DNA of 64,000 bases from Streptomyces solicavernae (GCF_029968095.1 NZ_JASCIR010000011.1:1-64000); one strand, 5' to 3'. Counted from the first letter of the stretch, positions 25,595 to 35,654 are shown. Made by a program: numbers and translations. Notes: generated from the sequence alone by a model not told the origin.

Positions 25595-26379
25595 CCTCGA
25601 CCCCACCCCCGTACGTGCCCGGCCACCAGCTGCTCGCCGGGCGCACCGCCGTCGTCACCGCCGCCGCCGGCGCGGGCATCGGCGGGGCCACCGCGCGGCG
25701 GCTCCTGGAGGAGGGCGCGAGCGTGGTGATCTCCGACGCGCACGCGCGCCGCCTCAAGGAGTCCGAGGCGGAGCTCGCCGCCGAGTTCGGCGCGGACCGG
25801 GTCGCGGCCCTCGCCTGCGACGTCACCGACGAGACGCAGGTCGCCGCGGTGTTCGACCGCGCCGAGGAACGCCACGGACGGCTCGACATCGTCGTCAACA
25901 ACGCGGGCCTCGGCGGCACCTGTGACCTCGTCGACATGACCGACGCGCAGTGGGACAAGGTCCTCGACGTCACCCTCAACGGCACCATGCGCTGCACCCG
26001 CGCCGCGCTGCGCCGCATGAAGGCGCGGGGCGAGGGCGGCGTCGTCGTCAACAACGCCTCCGTCGTCGGCTGGCGCGCCCAGCAGGGGCAGGCCCACTAC
26101 GCCGCCGCCAAGGCCGGCGTGATGGCGCTGACCCGCTGCGCCGCCCTGGAGGCCGCGGAGTTCGGCGTACGCGTCAACGCCGTGTCGCCGAGCCTCGCCA
26201 TGCACCCGCACCTGGTGAAGGTCACCACCCCCCAGCTCCTGGACGAACTCACCTCCCGGGAGGCGTTCGGGCGGTACGCCGAGCCCTGGGAGATCGCCAA
26301 CGTCATCGTCTTCCTCGCCAGCGGCTACTCCTCGTACCTCACCGGCGAGGTCCTGTCGGTCAGCAGCCAGCACGCGTGA
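25591..26379 (+). CDS. ipdF: SDR dehydrogenase IpdF
   Basis: NAD(P)-dependent short-chain dehydrogenase, 262 aa. It has an atypical cofactor motif TAAAGAGIGGATARR, the central NNAG (VVNNAGLG), Tyr-Lys in AHYAAAKAGVM and a C-terminal SGEV-like end. Position between fadE30 and kstR2 is exactly that of Rv3559c (ipdF) in M. tuberculosis, which oxidises the 5-hydroxyl of hydroxylated HIP-CoA intermediates. Start and stop overlap with fadE30 (ATGA). Confidence 0.9.
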   Translation: MTSTPPPYVPGHQLLAGRTAVVTAAAGAGIGGATARRLLEEGASVVISDAHARRLKESEAELAAEFGADRVAALACDVTDETQVAAVFDRAEERHGRLDIVVNNAGLGGTCDLVDMTDAQWDKVLDVTLNGTMRCTRAALRRMKARGEGGVVVNNASVVGWRAQQGQAHYAAAKAGVMALTRCAALEAAEFGVRVNAVSPSLAMHPHLVKVTTPQLLDELTSREAFGRYAEPWEIANVIVFLASGYSSYLTGEVLSVSSQHA

Positions 26380-26394
26380 GGCGACAATGACAGG

Positions 26395-27009
26395 GTGCCG
26401 AAAAGCAGCAAGAAGACCACGATGAGCGCCTCGCCCGAGCGGCGCGAAGAACTCCTCGCCACCGCCGCCGAGGTGTTCGCCGCCCAGGGCTACAACGCCA
26501 CCACCGTCCGAAAGATCGCCGACGCCGCGGGCATGCTCGCGGGCAGTCTCTATTACCACTTCGACTCCAAGGAGTCGATGCTCGACGAGATCCTCTCCAC
26601 CTTCCTGGACGAGCTGTGGGCCCGGTACGACGCCGTGCTTGAGGCCGGGCTCGGGCCCAGGGAGACCATCGAGGCGCTCGTCACCGAGTCCTTCCGGGAG
26701 ATCGACCAGCACCGTGCCGCGGTCGCCATCTACCAGAAGGAGTCCCGGCACCTCCAGACCCAGCCGCGCTTCGCCTATCTCGCCGACTCGCAGGCGAGGT
26801 TCGAGAAGGCATGGCTCGGCACCCTGGAGCGCGGAGTCGCCACCGAGGTGTTCCGCGCGGACCTCGACATCCGGCTCACGTACCGCTTCGTCCGCGACAC
26901 CGTCTGGGTCGCCGCGTCCTGGTACCGGCCGGGCGGACAGCACAGCGCCGAGGAGATCGCCCGCCAGTACCTGTCGATGGTCCTGGAGGGCATCGCCCTG
27001 CGCGAATGA
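26395..27009 (+). CDS. kstR2: TetR repressor KstR2
   Basis: A 204-aa TetR regulator matching KstR2 in length and in recalled blocks: ATTVRKIADAAGMLAGSLYYHF, FREIDQHRAAVAIYQKES, LQTQPRFAYLAD, RFVRDTVWVAASWYRPGG and QYLSMVLEGIA. KstR2 represses the HIP regulon and is released by HIP-CoA. GTG start 16 bp after ipdF. Two KstR2-like operators in this window (24314 and 33840) sit in the two divergent HIP promoters, which supports the assignment. Confidence 0.92.
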   Translation: MPKSSKKTTMSASPERREELLATAAEVFAAQGYNATTVRKIADAAGMLAGSLYYHFDSKESMLDEILSTFLDELWARYDAVLEAGLGPRETIEALVTESFREIDQHRAAVAIYQKESRHLQTQPRFAYLADSQARFEKAWLGTLERGVATEVFRADLDIRLTYRFVRDTVWVAASWYRPGGQHSAEEIARQYLSMVLEGIALRE

Positions 27010-27048
27010 CAGCAGACACGCACATGGATACGGACTGAGGGAGTGACC

Positions 27049-28206
27049 ATGGCCGAGGCCTACATCGTCGAGGCGCTGCGCACACCGGTCGGCCGGCGGA
27101 ACGGCGGGCTCGCCGCCGTGCACCCGGCGGACCTGGGCGCACACGTACTGAAGGCGCTCATGGAGCGCTCGGGCGTCGACCCCGCGGCGGTCGAGGACGT
27201 CGTCTTCGGCTGCCTGGACACCGTCGGCCCGCAGGCCGGCGACATCGCCCGCACCGCCTGGCTGGCCGCCGGACTGCCCGAGGAGGTGCCCGGCGTCACC
27301 GTGGACCGCCAGTGCGGCTCCTCCCAGCAGGCCGTGCACTTCGCCGCGCAGGCCGTCCTCTCCGGCACGAGTGACCTGGTCGTCGCGGGCGGCGTGCAGA
27401 ACATGTCGCAGGTGCCGATCGCCTTCGCGAGCCGGCAGGCCGTCGACCCGCTCGGCCTGCCCGAGCCGGGCCCGTACGCGGGCGAGGGCTGGCGGGCCCG
27501 CTACGGCGACCGGCCCGTCAACCAGTTCCACGGCGCCGAACTCATCGCGAAGAAGTGGGACATCAGCCGCCGCGCCATGGAGGAGTTCGCCCTCCGCTCC
27601 CACCAGCGGGCCGTCCGCGCCATCGACGAGGGCCGCTTCGACCGCGAGACCGTCGCGTACGGGGACGTCACCCACGACGAGGGCCCGCGCCGCGACACCA
27701 CCCTGGAGAAGATGGCCGGCCTGCAACCCCTCGTCGCGGACGGCCGGCTGACCGCCGCCGTCTCCTCGCAGGTCTCCGACGGCGCCTCCGCGATGCTCCT
27801 GGCGAGCGAACGCGCCGTACGCGAACACGGGCTCACCCCGCGCGCCCGGATCCACCACCTGTCGGTGCGCGGCGAGGACCCGATCCGGATGCTGTCGGCG
27901 CCGATCCCGGCGACCGCGTACGCCCTGAAGAAGGCCGGTATGGCGCTCGACGCCATCGACCTGGTCGAGATCAACGAGGCCTTCGCGTCCGTGGTCCTCG
28001 CCTGGCTGAAGGAGACCGGCGCCGACCCGGACAAGGTCAACGTCAACGGCGGCGCCATCGCCCTCGGCCACCCGCTCGGCGCGACCGGCACCAAGCTGAT
28101 GACGACCCTCCTGCACGAACTGGAGCGCACCGGCGGCCGGTTCGGGCTGCAGACCATGTGCGAGGGCGGCGGCCAGGCCAACGTGACGATCATCGAACGG
28201 CTCTGA
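27049..28206 (+). CDS. fadA6: Thiolase FadA6
   Basis: Degradative thiolase of 385 aa that cleaves a beta-ketoacyl-CoA late in steroid ring C/D catabolism. The nucleophile is C89 in TVDRQCGSSQQA, followed by AGGVQNMSQVPI, the His motif NGGAIALGHPLGATG and the second Cys in TMCEGGGQANV. These blocks are as in M. tuberculosis FadA6. The ATG at 27049 is preferred over a GTG 6 bp upstream because it is 5 nt from AGGGAG. It closes the fadE30-ipdF-kstR2-fadA6 run and is followed by a hairpin terminator. Confidence 0.94.
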   Translation: MAEAYIVEALRTPVGRRNGGLAAVHPADLGAHVLKALMERSGVDPAAVEDVVFGCLDTVGPQAGDIARTAWLAAGLPEEVPGVTVDRQCGSSQQAVHFAAQAVLSGTSDLVVAGGVQNMSQVPIAFASRQAVDPLGLPEPGPYAGEGWRARYGDRPVNQFHGAELIAKKWDISRRAMEEFALRSHQRAVRAIDEGRFDRETVAYGDVTHDEGPRRDTTLEKMAGLQPLVADGRLTAAVSSQVSDGASAMLLASERAVREHGLTPRARIHHLSVRGEDPIRMLSAPIPATAYALKKAGMALDAIDLVEINEAFASVVLAWLKETGADPDKVNVNGGAIALGHPLGATGTKLMTTLLHELERTGGRFGLQTMCEGGGQANVTIIERL

Positions 28207-28210
28207 GGCG

Positions 28211-28246
28211 GCGAGGGAGGCCCACGGGGGCCGTGAGTCTCCCTCC
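28211..28246. terminator. Terminator between convergent fadA6 and Dabb gene
   Basis: GAGGGAG (28213-28219) pairs with CTCCCTC (28239-28245), with inner GGCCC/GGGGCC pairing. It lies between two convergent genes and may serve both. Confidence 0.55.
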
Positions 28247-28290
28247 GCAGCCGTGTCCCCGCTCAGCGCCCCACCGGAACGGCCCCGCGC

Positions 28291-28887
28291 TCAGCGCCCC
28301 ACCAGAACGGCCCGCCCGCTCCACCGGAACAGGTGCGCCACCGGCGGCTCCACGATCCCGCCGCCCGGCACCTCGCCGTCGAACCAGCGGTCCACGTACG
28401 TCCAGTGGTAGGGATGGCCGAGATACTCCCCGGCCAGCCCCGCCACGTCGGCGAACTCCTGCTCCCAGACATGCGTCCAGCGGCCCGGCGTACGCCCCTG
28501 GTCCACCCGGCTCAGCGCCCACGAGCGGATCGTGGCGATGTGCGCGGGCATGGCGAGCAGGTCCGCCTCCAGACGGGCCACCCGCTCCTCGGGTGTGCCG
28601 GGCCGGACCGCGAGCAGCAGGGTGCGCTTCACACGCGGTCCCGGCGACGGCACCGTACGGGCGCGCACGGGCGTGAGCGCCACCGCGTCCAGCGGCCCCG
28701 GCAGACCGAGCCCGGCGGCGACCTGCGCGGGCGGCCGCTCGGACGTGAGGTCCCAACTGGCGCCCCGGCCGCCGAAACTCCCCGGCAGCTCGGGGCCGGC
28801 CGAGGACGCCAAGACGCCCGCCGCCGCGTCGGCCCTGTCGTACGCCGTGCTCCCTTCGGCCGGGAGCAGGGCCACCCAGCGGGTCAC
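28291..28887 (-). CDS. Dabb/EthD-like barrel protein, larger
   Basis: A 198-aa protein with a C-terminal alpha+beta barrel of the stress-responsive A/B (Dabb) or EthD type (TLLLAVRPGTPEERVARLEADLLAMPAHIATIRSW in that region, then THVWEQEFADVAGLAGEYLGHPYH). The GTG start overlaps the stop of the preceding, related gene by 4 bp. Function unknown. It is at the 3' end of the echA20-ipdABC strand run, so it may serve the steroid pathway. Such barrels act in dimeric enzymes on polyketide or aromatic substrates. Confidence 0.65.
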   Translation of the reverse strand: MTRWVALLPAEGSTAYDRADAAAGVLASSAGPELPGSFGGRGASWDLTSERPPAQVAAGLGLPGPLDAVALTPVRARTVPSPGPRVKRTLLLAVRPGTPEERVARLEADLLAMPAHIATIRSWALSRVDQGRTPGRWTHVWEQEFADVAGLAGEYLGHPYHWTYVDRWFDGEVPGGGIVEPPVAHLFRWSGRAVLVGR

Positions 28888-29225
28888 GCGGGCACCTCCG
28901 CGACCGGCTGCAGCACCTGGCGGTCGCGCTCCACGGCGATCGCGTCGGTCCGCGCCCAGAAGGCGGGCACGCGCGGGTCGCGGTTGGCGGCGGAGCGGGC
29001 GGCGTAGAACGCGCCGGTGTCGCGCACCGACCACAGGATGCGGACGGCGACCGTGTCAGGCCCGGCCCAGCTGCGCCACACCCGTTCCACGGCGAGGCCG
29101 CGCTCGCGGGCGCCCGGCAGGTACTCGGCACGCCAGCTCTCCAGCCAGGGGTCCACGTCGGGGGCGGGCAGGACGACGAGATCCAGCACGTCGACGGGGA
29201 TGGGCCGGGGTGGTGCGGCGGTCAT
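28884..29225 (-). CDS. Dabb/EthD-like barrel protein, smaller
   Basis: A 113-aa predicted ferredoxin-like barrel protein (VDVLDLVVLPAPDVDPWLES, then RVWRSWAGPDTVAVRILWSV and a conserved-looking FWARTDAIAVERD end). The N-terminus resembles NIPSNAP/EthD-type dimeric barrels. ATG start at 29225. It overlaps the downstream larger barrel protein gene by 4 bp, so the two are probably made together and could form a heterodimer. Function unknown. Confidence 0.65.
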   Translation of the reverse strand: MTAAPPRPIPVDVLDLVVLPAPDVDPWLESWRAEYLPGARERGLAVERVWRSWAGPDTVAVRILWSVRDTGAFYAARSAANRDPRVPAFWARTDAIAVERDRQVLQPVAEVPA

Positions 29226-29303
29226 GCAGCTCCTCCTCTTCCTTTTCCTCGCCCCGCCCCGGCAGGGGCGCGGCGGGGCCGAATCAAACCGTCGCGCCAC
29301 GCC

Positions 29304-30236
29304 TCACCGCACCAACCGCCCCCGAAGCCGGTGCAGCGTCCCCCGGTCCAGACCCAGGCCCTCCGAGAGGTACCCCGCAAGGCTGCCGTACTCCCGCTTC
29401 ACCTCACCGAGTGCCGCGTCGAGGTACTCCTCGCGGACCTCCTGGAGCGGGATCAGAAGGTCAGGGTTCTCCATGTAGCCGCCCGCCTTCAGGCCCTCAC
29501 GGGTCCTGCGGTCGGCCTCGGCGCGGTACTCGTTGGAGCGCAGGTAGTCCTTCTCGGCGGTCGCGGCCGGTACGCCGACGGCGCGCAGCACCAGGTAACT
29601 CACCCAGCCCGTACGGTCCTTGCCGGAGGTGCAGTGGAACAGCAGCGGGGTCTGCCGGGGGTGGGCGAGGTCGCGGAGGGTCGCGGCGAACTGGTCGCGG
29701 CTCTCCGGTTCGGTGACGAAGGAGCGGTAGATGTCCTTCATCAGCCGCTCGGCCTTGCCGTCGCCCAGCATCTCCTGCTGCTTCACCGGGTCCTTGGAGC
29801 CGATGGCCTGAGTCGTCTTCGCGTACAGGCCGAGGTCGTTCACCGGCCGGGCGGTCACCTCCACGCCCTTCGGGAGGCGGTCGGCGCCGTCGTGCTCCAC
29901 CTCGAAGGGCCCACGGAGGTCGACGACCGTACGCAGACCGAGCTTGGCGAGCTTCTCGACGTCCGCGTCGGTCAGCTTGCCGAGCGAGTCGGAGCGGAAC
30001 ACCTGGCCGGCGCGGAACCGCCCGCCGTGGGCGGTGCGCAGGCCGCCCAGGTCGCGGACGTTGACGGCGCCTTCCAGCGGGATGTGCCCGCCGGACGGCG
30101 TACGGGTGTGGGACGCGCCCTCGGCGGGCGCCGCGGCGCGGGCCAAGGGCGCGGCCGCGGCGCAGGAGGTGAGAGTGGCGAGCAGCGCGGCAGCGACGAG
30201 CCCGGCTGTCGTACGACGGATTCCGGTGGCACGCAC
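29304..30236 (-). CDS. Secreted lipoprotein tyrosine phosphatase
   Basis: A 310-aa phosphatase of the PtpB/Y_phosphatase3 type. The lipoprotein signal ends in LTSC with Cys 25, so it is anchored outside the membrane. The P-loop HCTSGKDRTGW carries the catalytic Cys and Arg, and PVNDLGL and NVRDLGGLRT are typical. The GTG at 30236 is 9 nt from AGGAG and is preferred over the TTG 9 bp upstream. It follows ipdC by 39 bp on the same strand, so it may be read through from the HIP operon although no steroid role is known. Confidence 0.85.
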   Translation of the reverse strand: MRATGIRRTTAGLVAAALLATLTSCAAAAPLARAAAPAEGASHTRTPSGGHIPLEGAVNVRDLGGLRTAHGGRFRAGQVFRSDSLGKLTDADVEKLAKLGLRTVVDLRGPFEVEHDGADRLPKGVEVTARPVNDLGLYAKTTQAIGSKDPVKQQEMLGDGKAERLMKDIYRSFVTEPESRDQFAATLRDLAHPRQTPLLFHCTSGKDRTGWVSYLVLRAVGVPAATAEKDYLRSNEYRAEADRRTREGLKAGGYMENPDLLIPLQEVREEYLDAALGEVKREYGSLAGYLSEGLGLDRGTLHRLRGRLVR

Positions 30237-30275
30237 GGAGATCAACTCCTGGGCGTAGTAGGGAGGGTGTGAACT

Positions 30276-31343
30276 TCAGGCGCCCGGTGCGGGCAGTGCG
30301 CGCAGCGTGGCCTCCGCCTCGGACATGACGCGGTCGACGAGCTCCGCGCACGACGGCAGGTCGTCGATGAGGCCCGCGACCTGCCCGGCGGCCATCACGC
30401 CGAGGTCGGTGCGGCCCTCGACCATGGAGGCCCTGAGCAGCATGGGAGTGTTGGCGGCGAACAGGACCTGGCTCCACGTCAGGTCCTTGCCGTGCTTCAT
30501 CGCGAGCCCGTCGCGCACGAGCTGGGACCGGCTCATCCCGGTCTCGCGCCGGAACGCCGAGGCGTGCCGCACGGCCCGGAGCAGCGAGCTGAGCCGGCCG
30601 GACCGCTCAAGACCGTCGACGAGTTCGGTGCGCAGCATCCGGTGCGGCAGCCCGTCGACCTTCGTGGTCAGCGTGACGTCCTTGACGGTCGCGGCGAGAT
30701 AGCGGGCCTTGACGGCGTCCGGGACGGTCGAGTCGGAGGTGAGCAGGAAGCGGGTGCCCATGGCGACCCCCGCCGCCCCGTAGGAGAGCGCGGCGACCAG
30801 GCCGCGCCCGTCGTGGAAGCCGCCCGCCGCGATCACCGGGATGTCCACGGCGTCCACGACCTGCGGCAACAGCACGGTCGTCGCGACGTCCCCGGTGTGC
30901 CCGCCGCCCTCCCCGCCCTGCACCACCACGGCGTCGGCGCCCCACGCGGCCACCTTCTCGGCGTGCCGGCGCGCCCCGATCGACGGGATGACGACCACCC
31001 CGGCATCCTTCAGGCGCGCGATCAGCTCACGGGACGGGGCGAGCGCGAACGAGGCCACCTTCACGCCCTCGTCCACGATGACCTGCACGCGCTGCCCCGC
31101 GTCCCCCGCGTCCGCCCGCAGATTCACCCCGAACGGCGCGTCCGTACGGGACTTGACCTCGCGTACGGCCGAACGCAGCCGGTCGACCGTCATGGTGGCC
31201 GAGGCGAGAATCCCGAGCGCGCCCGCGTTCGCGGCGGCGGAGACCAGGCGCGGGCCGGCCACCCAGCCCATCCCGGTCTGCACGATCGGGTGCCGCACGC
31301 CGGCCAGTTCGGTGAGCCGGGTCGGCAGGGAGAGATCGCTCAT
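30276..31343 (-). CDS. ipdC: IpdC, nitronate-monooxygenase-like flavoenzyme
   Basis: A 355-aa FMN TIM-barrel enzyme of the nitronate monooxygenase superfamily. Recalled blocks of Rv3553 recur: HPIVQTGMGWVAGPRLVSA, GALGILASATMT, FGVNLRADAGDAG, VASFALAPSRELIARL, QGGEGGGHTG, GVAMGTRFLLTSDSTVPDAV and KDLTWSQVLFAANTPMLL. In the HIP pathway IpdC acts as a reductase on the 5-hydroxy-HIC-CoA type intermediate. It overlaps ipdB by 4 bp and is the fourth gene of the echA20-ipdA-ipdB-ipdC operon. Confidence 0.94.
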   Translation of the reverse strand: MSDLSLPTRLTELAGVRHPIVQTGMGWVAGPRLVSAAANAGALGILASATMTVDRLRSAVREVKSRTDAPFGVNLRADAGDAGQRVQVIVDEGVKVASFALAPSRELIARLKDAGVVVIPSIGARRHAEKVAAWGADAVVVQGGEGGGHTGDVATTVLLPQVVDAVDIPVIAAGGFHDGRGLVAALSYGAAGVAMGTRFLLTSDSTVPDAVKARYLAATVKDVTLTTKVDGLPHRMLRTELVDGLERSGRLSSLLRAVRHASAFRRETGMSRSQLVRDGLAMKHGKDLTWSQVLFAANTPMLLRASMVEGRTDLGVMAAGQVAGLIDDLPSCAELVDRVMSEAEATLRALPAPGA

Positions 31344-32160
31344 GCCGCCGGCACCTCGCGCTCCCGCAGCCCCTTCGGGTCGATCACCTGCCGGATCAGC
31401 CGCAGCTCCTCGGGCTCGGGCGCGCGGGTGTACGGCACGTCGTCCTCCGGTACGACGAGGGCGAAGCCGGTGGCCTCGCGGACCTGGTCGACGGTGACGC
31501 CGGGGTGCAGGGAGCGGAGCCGCATCGACCGGTCCGGCGTCTCGAAGTCGAACACGCCCAGGTCGGTGATGACCTCGGGGATGCGGTGGTAGCGGGTCGC
31601 GGACGGGCCGGCCGCCGCGGCGCGGTCGTACCCGACGCCGCTCACCATGTCGACGCGCTCGACGAAGACCCGTTTCGAGTGCTTCGGCACCCAGTAACTC
31701 GTCGGGTTGTTCAGGGTGTTGACCGGCGCGCCCCGCACCCCGAGCAGCTGCCGCTCGGGCCGGGCCCAGTCGCCGATGCAGGAGATGTTCTGGTTGCCGT
31801 GCCGGTCGAGCTGGGAGGCGCCCATCATCACGTGCCGCCGCCCGCTCGCGACCAGGGCCAGATGCCCGCGGTACGGCAGCCAGCCCTCCACCACCTCCGC
31901 CTTGGCGCCGACCGCCGGGACGTCGCCGATCAGCAGCGCCTCGCCGTCGGTGAGCAGCAGCTCGGGGGAGAAGGTGAGCCTCGCGAGCCGGGCGCCGATC
32001 GTGGGCACGGTGCCCATCGGGCTGGCCAGGACCTCGCCCGCTCCCCGCCAGGCCTCGGCGCAGGCCACCACGCAGTACTCGGCCCGGGTCGCTGTGACCG
32101 TGCTGCCCATTCCCACCCGTCGCCCGCCGCCACCCTCAGTGGAGACGCTTCGCGTCGCTG

Positions 32161-32164
<4 letters not shown>
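31340..32164 (-). CDS. ipdB: IpdB, CoA-transferase-like COCHEA-CoA hydrolase beta
   Basis: Beta subunit of the IpdAB heterotetramer that hydrolyses the last steroid ring (COCHEA-CoA). It has a class I CoA-transferase fold without transferase activity in characterised members. 274 aa; recalled Rv3552 blocks are PEYCVVACAEAWRGAGEV-like start, SPMGTVPTIGARLARLTFSP, LLTDGEALL, ASQLDRHGNQNIS, NHPTSYWV-like (NNPTSYWVPKHSKRVFVE), SGVGYDRA and SLHPGVTVDQVREAT. The start at 32164 gives an ATGA overlap with ipdA. A later ATG at 32110 would give the length closer to the mycobacterial protein. Confidence 0.93.
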
Positions 32165-33026
<862 letters not shown>

Positions 33027-33030
<4 letters not shown>

Positions 33031-33818
33031 GACTGGTTCTCCTCTCCGGAGCCGGAGGTGCTTGAGCCGCCTGCCGAGGGGGCGCCGCCGAAGGTGTCGC
33101 GCACCCGGTCGGCGACCCCGCTGAGGTTGGCCTCGAAGGTGAAGCCCTGCTCGAAGCGGTAGCTGCGGCGTACGTCCACGGGGTCGATGCCGTTGATGGC
33201 GGCCTTGGCGAGGCGGATCAGGTAGCCGTCCTTCGCGGCGATCTCCCGCGCCAACTCCAGTGCGGAGTCCAGGACGTGGGCGCGCGGCACGACCTTCCAC
33301 ACCGAGCCGTGCCGGTGCAGCTCGTCCGCGGTGGCGGTGCGCGAGGTGTAGTACAGCGCCCGCATCAGATGCTGCGGGACGAGGCGGGCCAGATGCGTGG
33401 CGGCGCCGAGCGCGCCCCGGTCCAGCTCCGGCAGGCCGAACGTGGCGTCCTCGCTTGCCACGATCGCGTCCGCGTTGCCGACGAGCCCGATCCCGCCGCC
33501 CAGGCAGAAGCCGTGCACCGCGGCGACGACGGGCACCTCGCAGTCGTAGACCGCCGCGAACGCCTCGTAGCAGCCGCGGTTGGCGCCGATCAGCGCCTCG
33601 TGCCCGTCCGTCCGCTGGACCTCCTTGATGTCGACGCCCGCGTTGAACCCCCGCCCCGCGGCGGTGAGCACCACGCAGCGCACCTTCGGGTCGGCCCCCG
33701 CGGCACGCACGGCCGCCGCCAGGTCGTACCAGCCTTGTACGGGAAGGGCGTTGACAGGCGGGAAGTCCACGGTGACCAGCGCGATGCCCTCTTCCGGGGC
33801 GGAGGTGGAGACACCCAT
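33027..33818 (-). CDS. echA20: EchA20, crotonase-type ring hydrolase
   Basis: Crotonase-fold enzyme, 263 aa, which in M. tuberculosis hydrolyses ring D of HIEC-CoA to give COCHEA-CoA. Oxyanion-hole segments are GRGFNAGVDIKEV and FCLGGGIGLVGNADAI, and the single remaining acidic residue is in FGLPEL, while the first Glu of hydratases is replaced by Gly, in line with a hydrolase role. It leads the operon to ipdA, ipdB, ipdC and is divergent from an SDR gene across the second KstR2-like operator. Confidence 0.92.
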
Positions 33819-33839
33819 GAGCAGATCAGCTACCTTTCC

Positions 33840-33856
33840 ACCAAACGTTTGTTAGG
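33840..33856. promoter_or_regulatory. KstR2-like operator 2
   Basis: ACCAAACGTTTGTTAGG, the reverse complement of CCTAACAAACGTTTGGT, lies between echA20 and the divergent SDR gene. It is 15/17 identical to operator 1, with both differences at the symmetric centre, and it is 21 bp from the echA20 start, a position suited to repression. Confidence 0.8.
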
Positions 33857-33896
33857 CGGAAGATAGCAGCGGTTGGCCCGCTGCGGGAGGTGTCTC

Positions 33897-34673
33897 TTGG
33901 CAGCGATCATCGATCTGTCCGGAACGGTCGCCGTCGTCACCGGCGGCACCCGAGGGGTCGGCGCGGGCATCACCCGCGCCCTTCTCGAAGCGGGCGCCGA
34001 CGTCGTGACCTGCGCCCGGCGCCCTCCGGAGCGGCCGGTCGAGGCGGCCGGACGCACGGCGGCCTTCCACCCGCTCGACCTCCGCGACGCGGACGCGGTC
34101 ACCGCCTTCTTCACCCGGGTCCGCGACCGGCACGGGCGCCTCGACACCCTGGTCAACAACGCCGGGGGAGCGCCCTTCCGGATGCTCGGCGAGGGCGGCG
34201 CCGCACGGCACGCCAGAGTCGTCGAGCTGAACCTGCTCGCCCCGCTCACCGCCTCGCTCGCCGCGTACGAGGTGATGCGCCACCAGGCCGGCGGCGGCTC
34301 GGTGGTGATGGTCGGCAGCGTCAGCGGCACCCGGCCCTCGCCGGGCACGGCGGCGTACGGGGCGGCCAAGGCGGGCCTGGAGAACCTCGCCGCCTCCATG
34401 GCCGTGGAGTGGGCGCCCGAGGTGCGGGTCAACACCGTCGTGCTCGGCCCCGTCCGCACCGAGCTGTCCCACCTGCACTACGGGGACGAGGACGGCATCG
34501 CCGCCGTCGGCCGCACCGTCCCGCTCGGCCGGCTCGCCGAACCCGCCGACGTGGGCGACGCCTGCGTCTTCCTCGCCTCGGAGCGGGCCGCGTACATCAG
34601 CGGGGCGAGCCTGCACGTGCACGGCGGCGGGGAGCGGCCCGCGTTCCTCGACGCGGCCAGCGTCAACAAGTGA
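33897..34673 (+). CDS. SDR dehydrogenase, Rv3549c-like
   Basis: A 258-aa short-chain dehydrogenase. Cofactor motif TGGTRGVGAGITRA, central NNAGG, catalytic Tyr-Lys in YGAAKAG and a C-terminal SGASLHVHGGGERPA. The TTG at 33897 is preferred because GGAGG is 6 nt upstream and the fold begins there. The place (divergent from echA20, followed by another SDR) matches Rv3549c of the M. tuberculosis HIP cluster. The precise substrate is not established; a hydroxyl or keto group on a HIP-CoA intermediate is expected. Confidence 0.86.
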   Translation: MAAIIDLSGTVAVVTGGTRGVGAGITRALLEAGADVVTCARRPPERPVEAAGRTAAFHPLDLRDADAVTAFFTRVRDRHGRLDTLVNNAGGAPFRMLGEGGAARHARVVELNLLAPLTASLAAYEVMRHQAGGGSVVMVGSVSGTRPSPGTAAYGAAKAGLENLAASMAVEWAPEVRVNTVVLGPVRTELSHLHYGDEDGIAAVGRTVPLGRLAEPADVGDACVFLASERAAYISGASLHVHGGGERPAFLDAASVNK

Positions 34674-34728
34674 CCGTAGCCGGACGGGAGTCGACCCCGG
34701 CCGGCCTGCACTCACCAGGAGACCCAGC

Positions 34729-35652
34729 ATGACCACGAGCACACGCATCTGCGCCGGCCGCGTCGCCGTCGTCACCGGAGCCGGCCGCGGCCTGGGCCGC
34801 GCGCACGCCCTCGCCCTCGCCGCCGAGGGCGCCAGGGTCGTCGTGAACGACATCGGCGCCGCACTCGACGGCAGCGGCAAGGCGGCGGGCCCGGCGGCGG
34901 AGGTCGTCGCGGAGATCCGGGCGGCGGGCGGCGATGCGGTCGCCCACGCCGGTGACATCGCCACGTCCGACGGCGCGGCCGCACTGATCGCCACGGCCCT
35001 GGACACGTACGGCCGCCTCGACACCCTGGTCAACAACGCGGGCTTCCTGCGCGACCGGATGCTCGTCAACCTCGACGAGGACGACTGGGACGCGGTGCTG
35101 CGCGTCCACCTCAAGGGCCACTTCCTGCCCCTCAAGCACGCCGCCGCGCACTGGCGGGCCGAGGCCAAGGCGGGCCGTACGCCCGAGGCGCGGGTCGTCA
35201 ACACCAGTTCCGGGGCGGGCCTGTCGGGCAGCGTCGGACAGGGCAACTACTCCGCGGCCAAGGCGGGCATCCTCGGGCTGACGCTGGTCGCGGCGGCGGA
35301 GATGGGCCGGTACGGGGTGCAGGTCAACGCGATCGCCCCGGCGGCGCGGACCCGGATGACGGAGCAGACCTTCGCGGAGACGATGGCGGCGCCTCAGGAC
35401 GGGGCGGCGTTTGACGCGATGGCCCCGGAGAACGTCTCGCCGCTCGTGGTGTGGCTGAGCGCTGCCGCCTCCGCGGGGGTCACGGGGCGGGTCTTCGAGG
35501 CGGAGGCGGGCCGGATCACGGTCATGGAGGGCTGGCACCCGGGCCCCACGGCGGACAAGGGCGCCCGCTGGACCCCTGCGGAGGCGGGCGAAACGGCCCT
35601 GAAACTCCTGGCATCCGCCCGCGCCCCGGAGGGGGTGTACGGCGCGAGCTAG
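34729..35652 (+). CDS. SDR dehydrogenase, Rv3548c-like
   Basis: A 307-aa SDR with an extended C-terminus, resembling the dehydrogenase part of multifunctional beta-oxidation proteins. Cofactor motif TGAGRGLGRAHALALA, NDIGAALDG, NNAGFLRDRM, catalytic YSAAKAGI, and QVNAIAPAARTRMTEQT. ATG preceded by CAGGAG, 55 bp after the Rv3549c-like gene. Order and strand match Rv3548c next to Rv3549c in M. tuberculosis. It probably oxidises a 3-hydroxyacyl-CoA formed in ring C/D breakdown. Confidence 0.86.
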   Translation: MTTSTRICAGRVAVVTGAGRGLGRAHALALAAEGARVVVNDIGAALDGSGKAAGPAAEVVAEIRAAGGDAVAHAGDIATSDGAAALIATALDTYGRLDTLVNNAGFLRDRMLVNLDEDDWDAVLRVHLKGHFLPLKHAAAHWRAEAKAGRTPEARVVNTSSGAGLSGSVGQGNYSAAKAGILGLTLVAAAEMGRYGVQVNAIAPAARTRMTEQTFAETMAAPQDGAAFDAMAPENVSPLVVWLSAAASAGVTGRVFEAEAGRITVMEGWHPGPTADKGARWTPAEAGETALKLLASARAPEGVYGAS

Positions 35653-35654
35653 AC

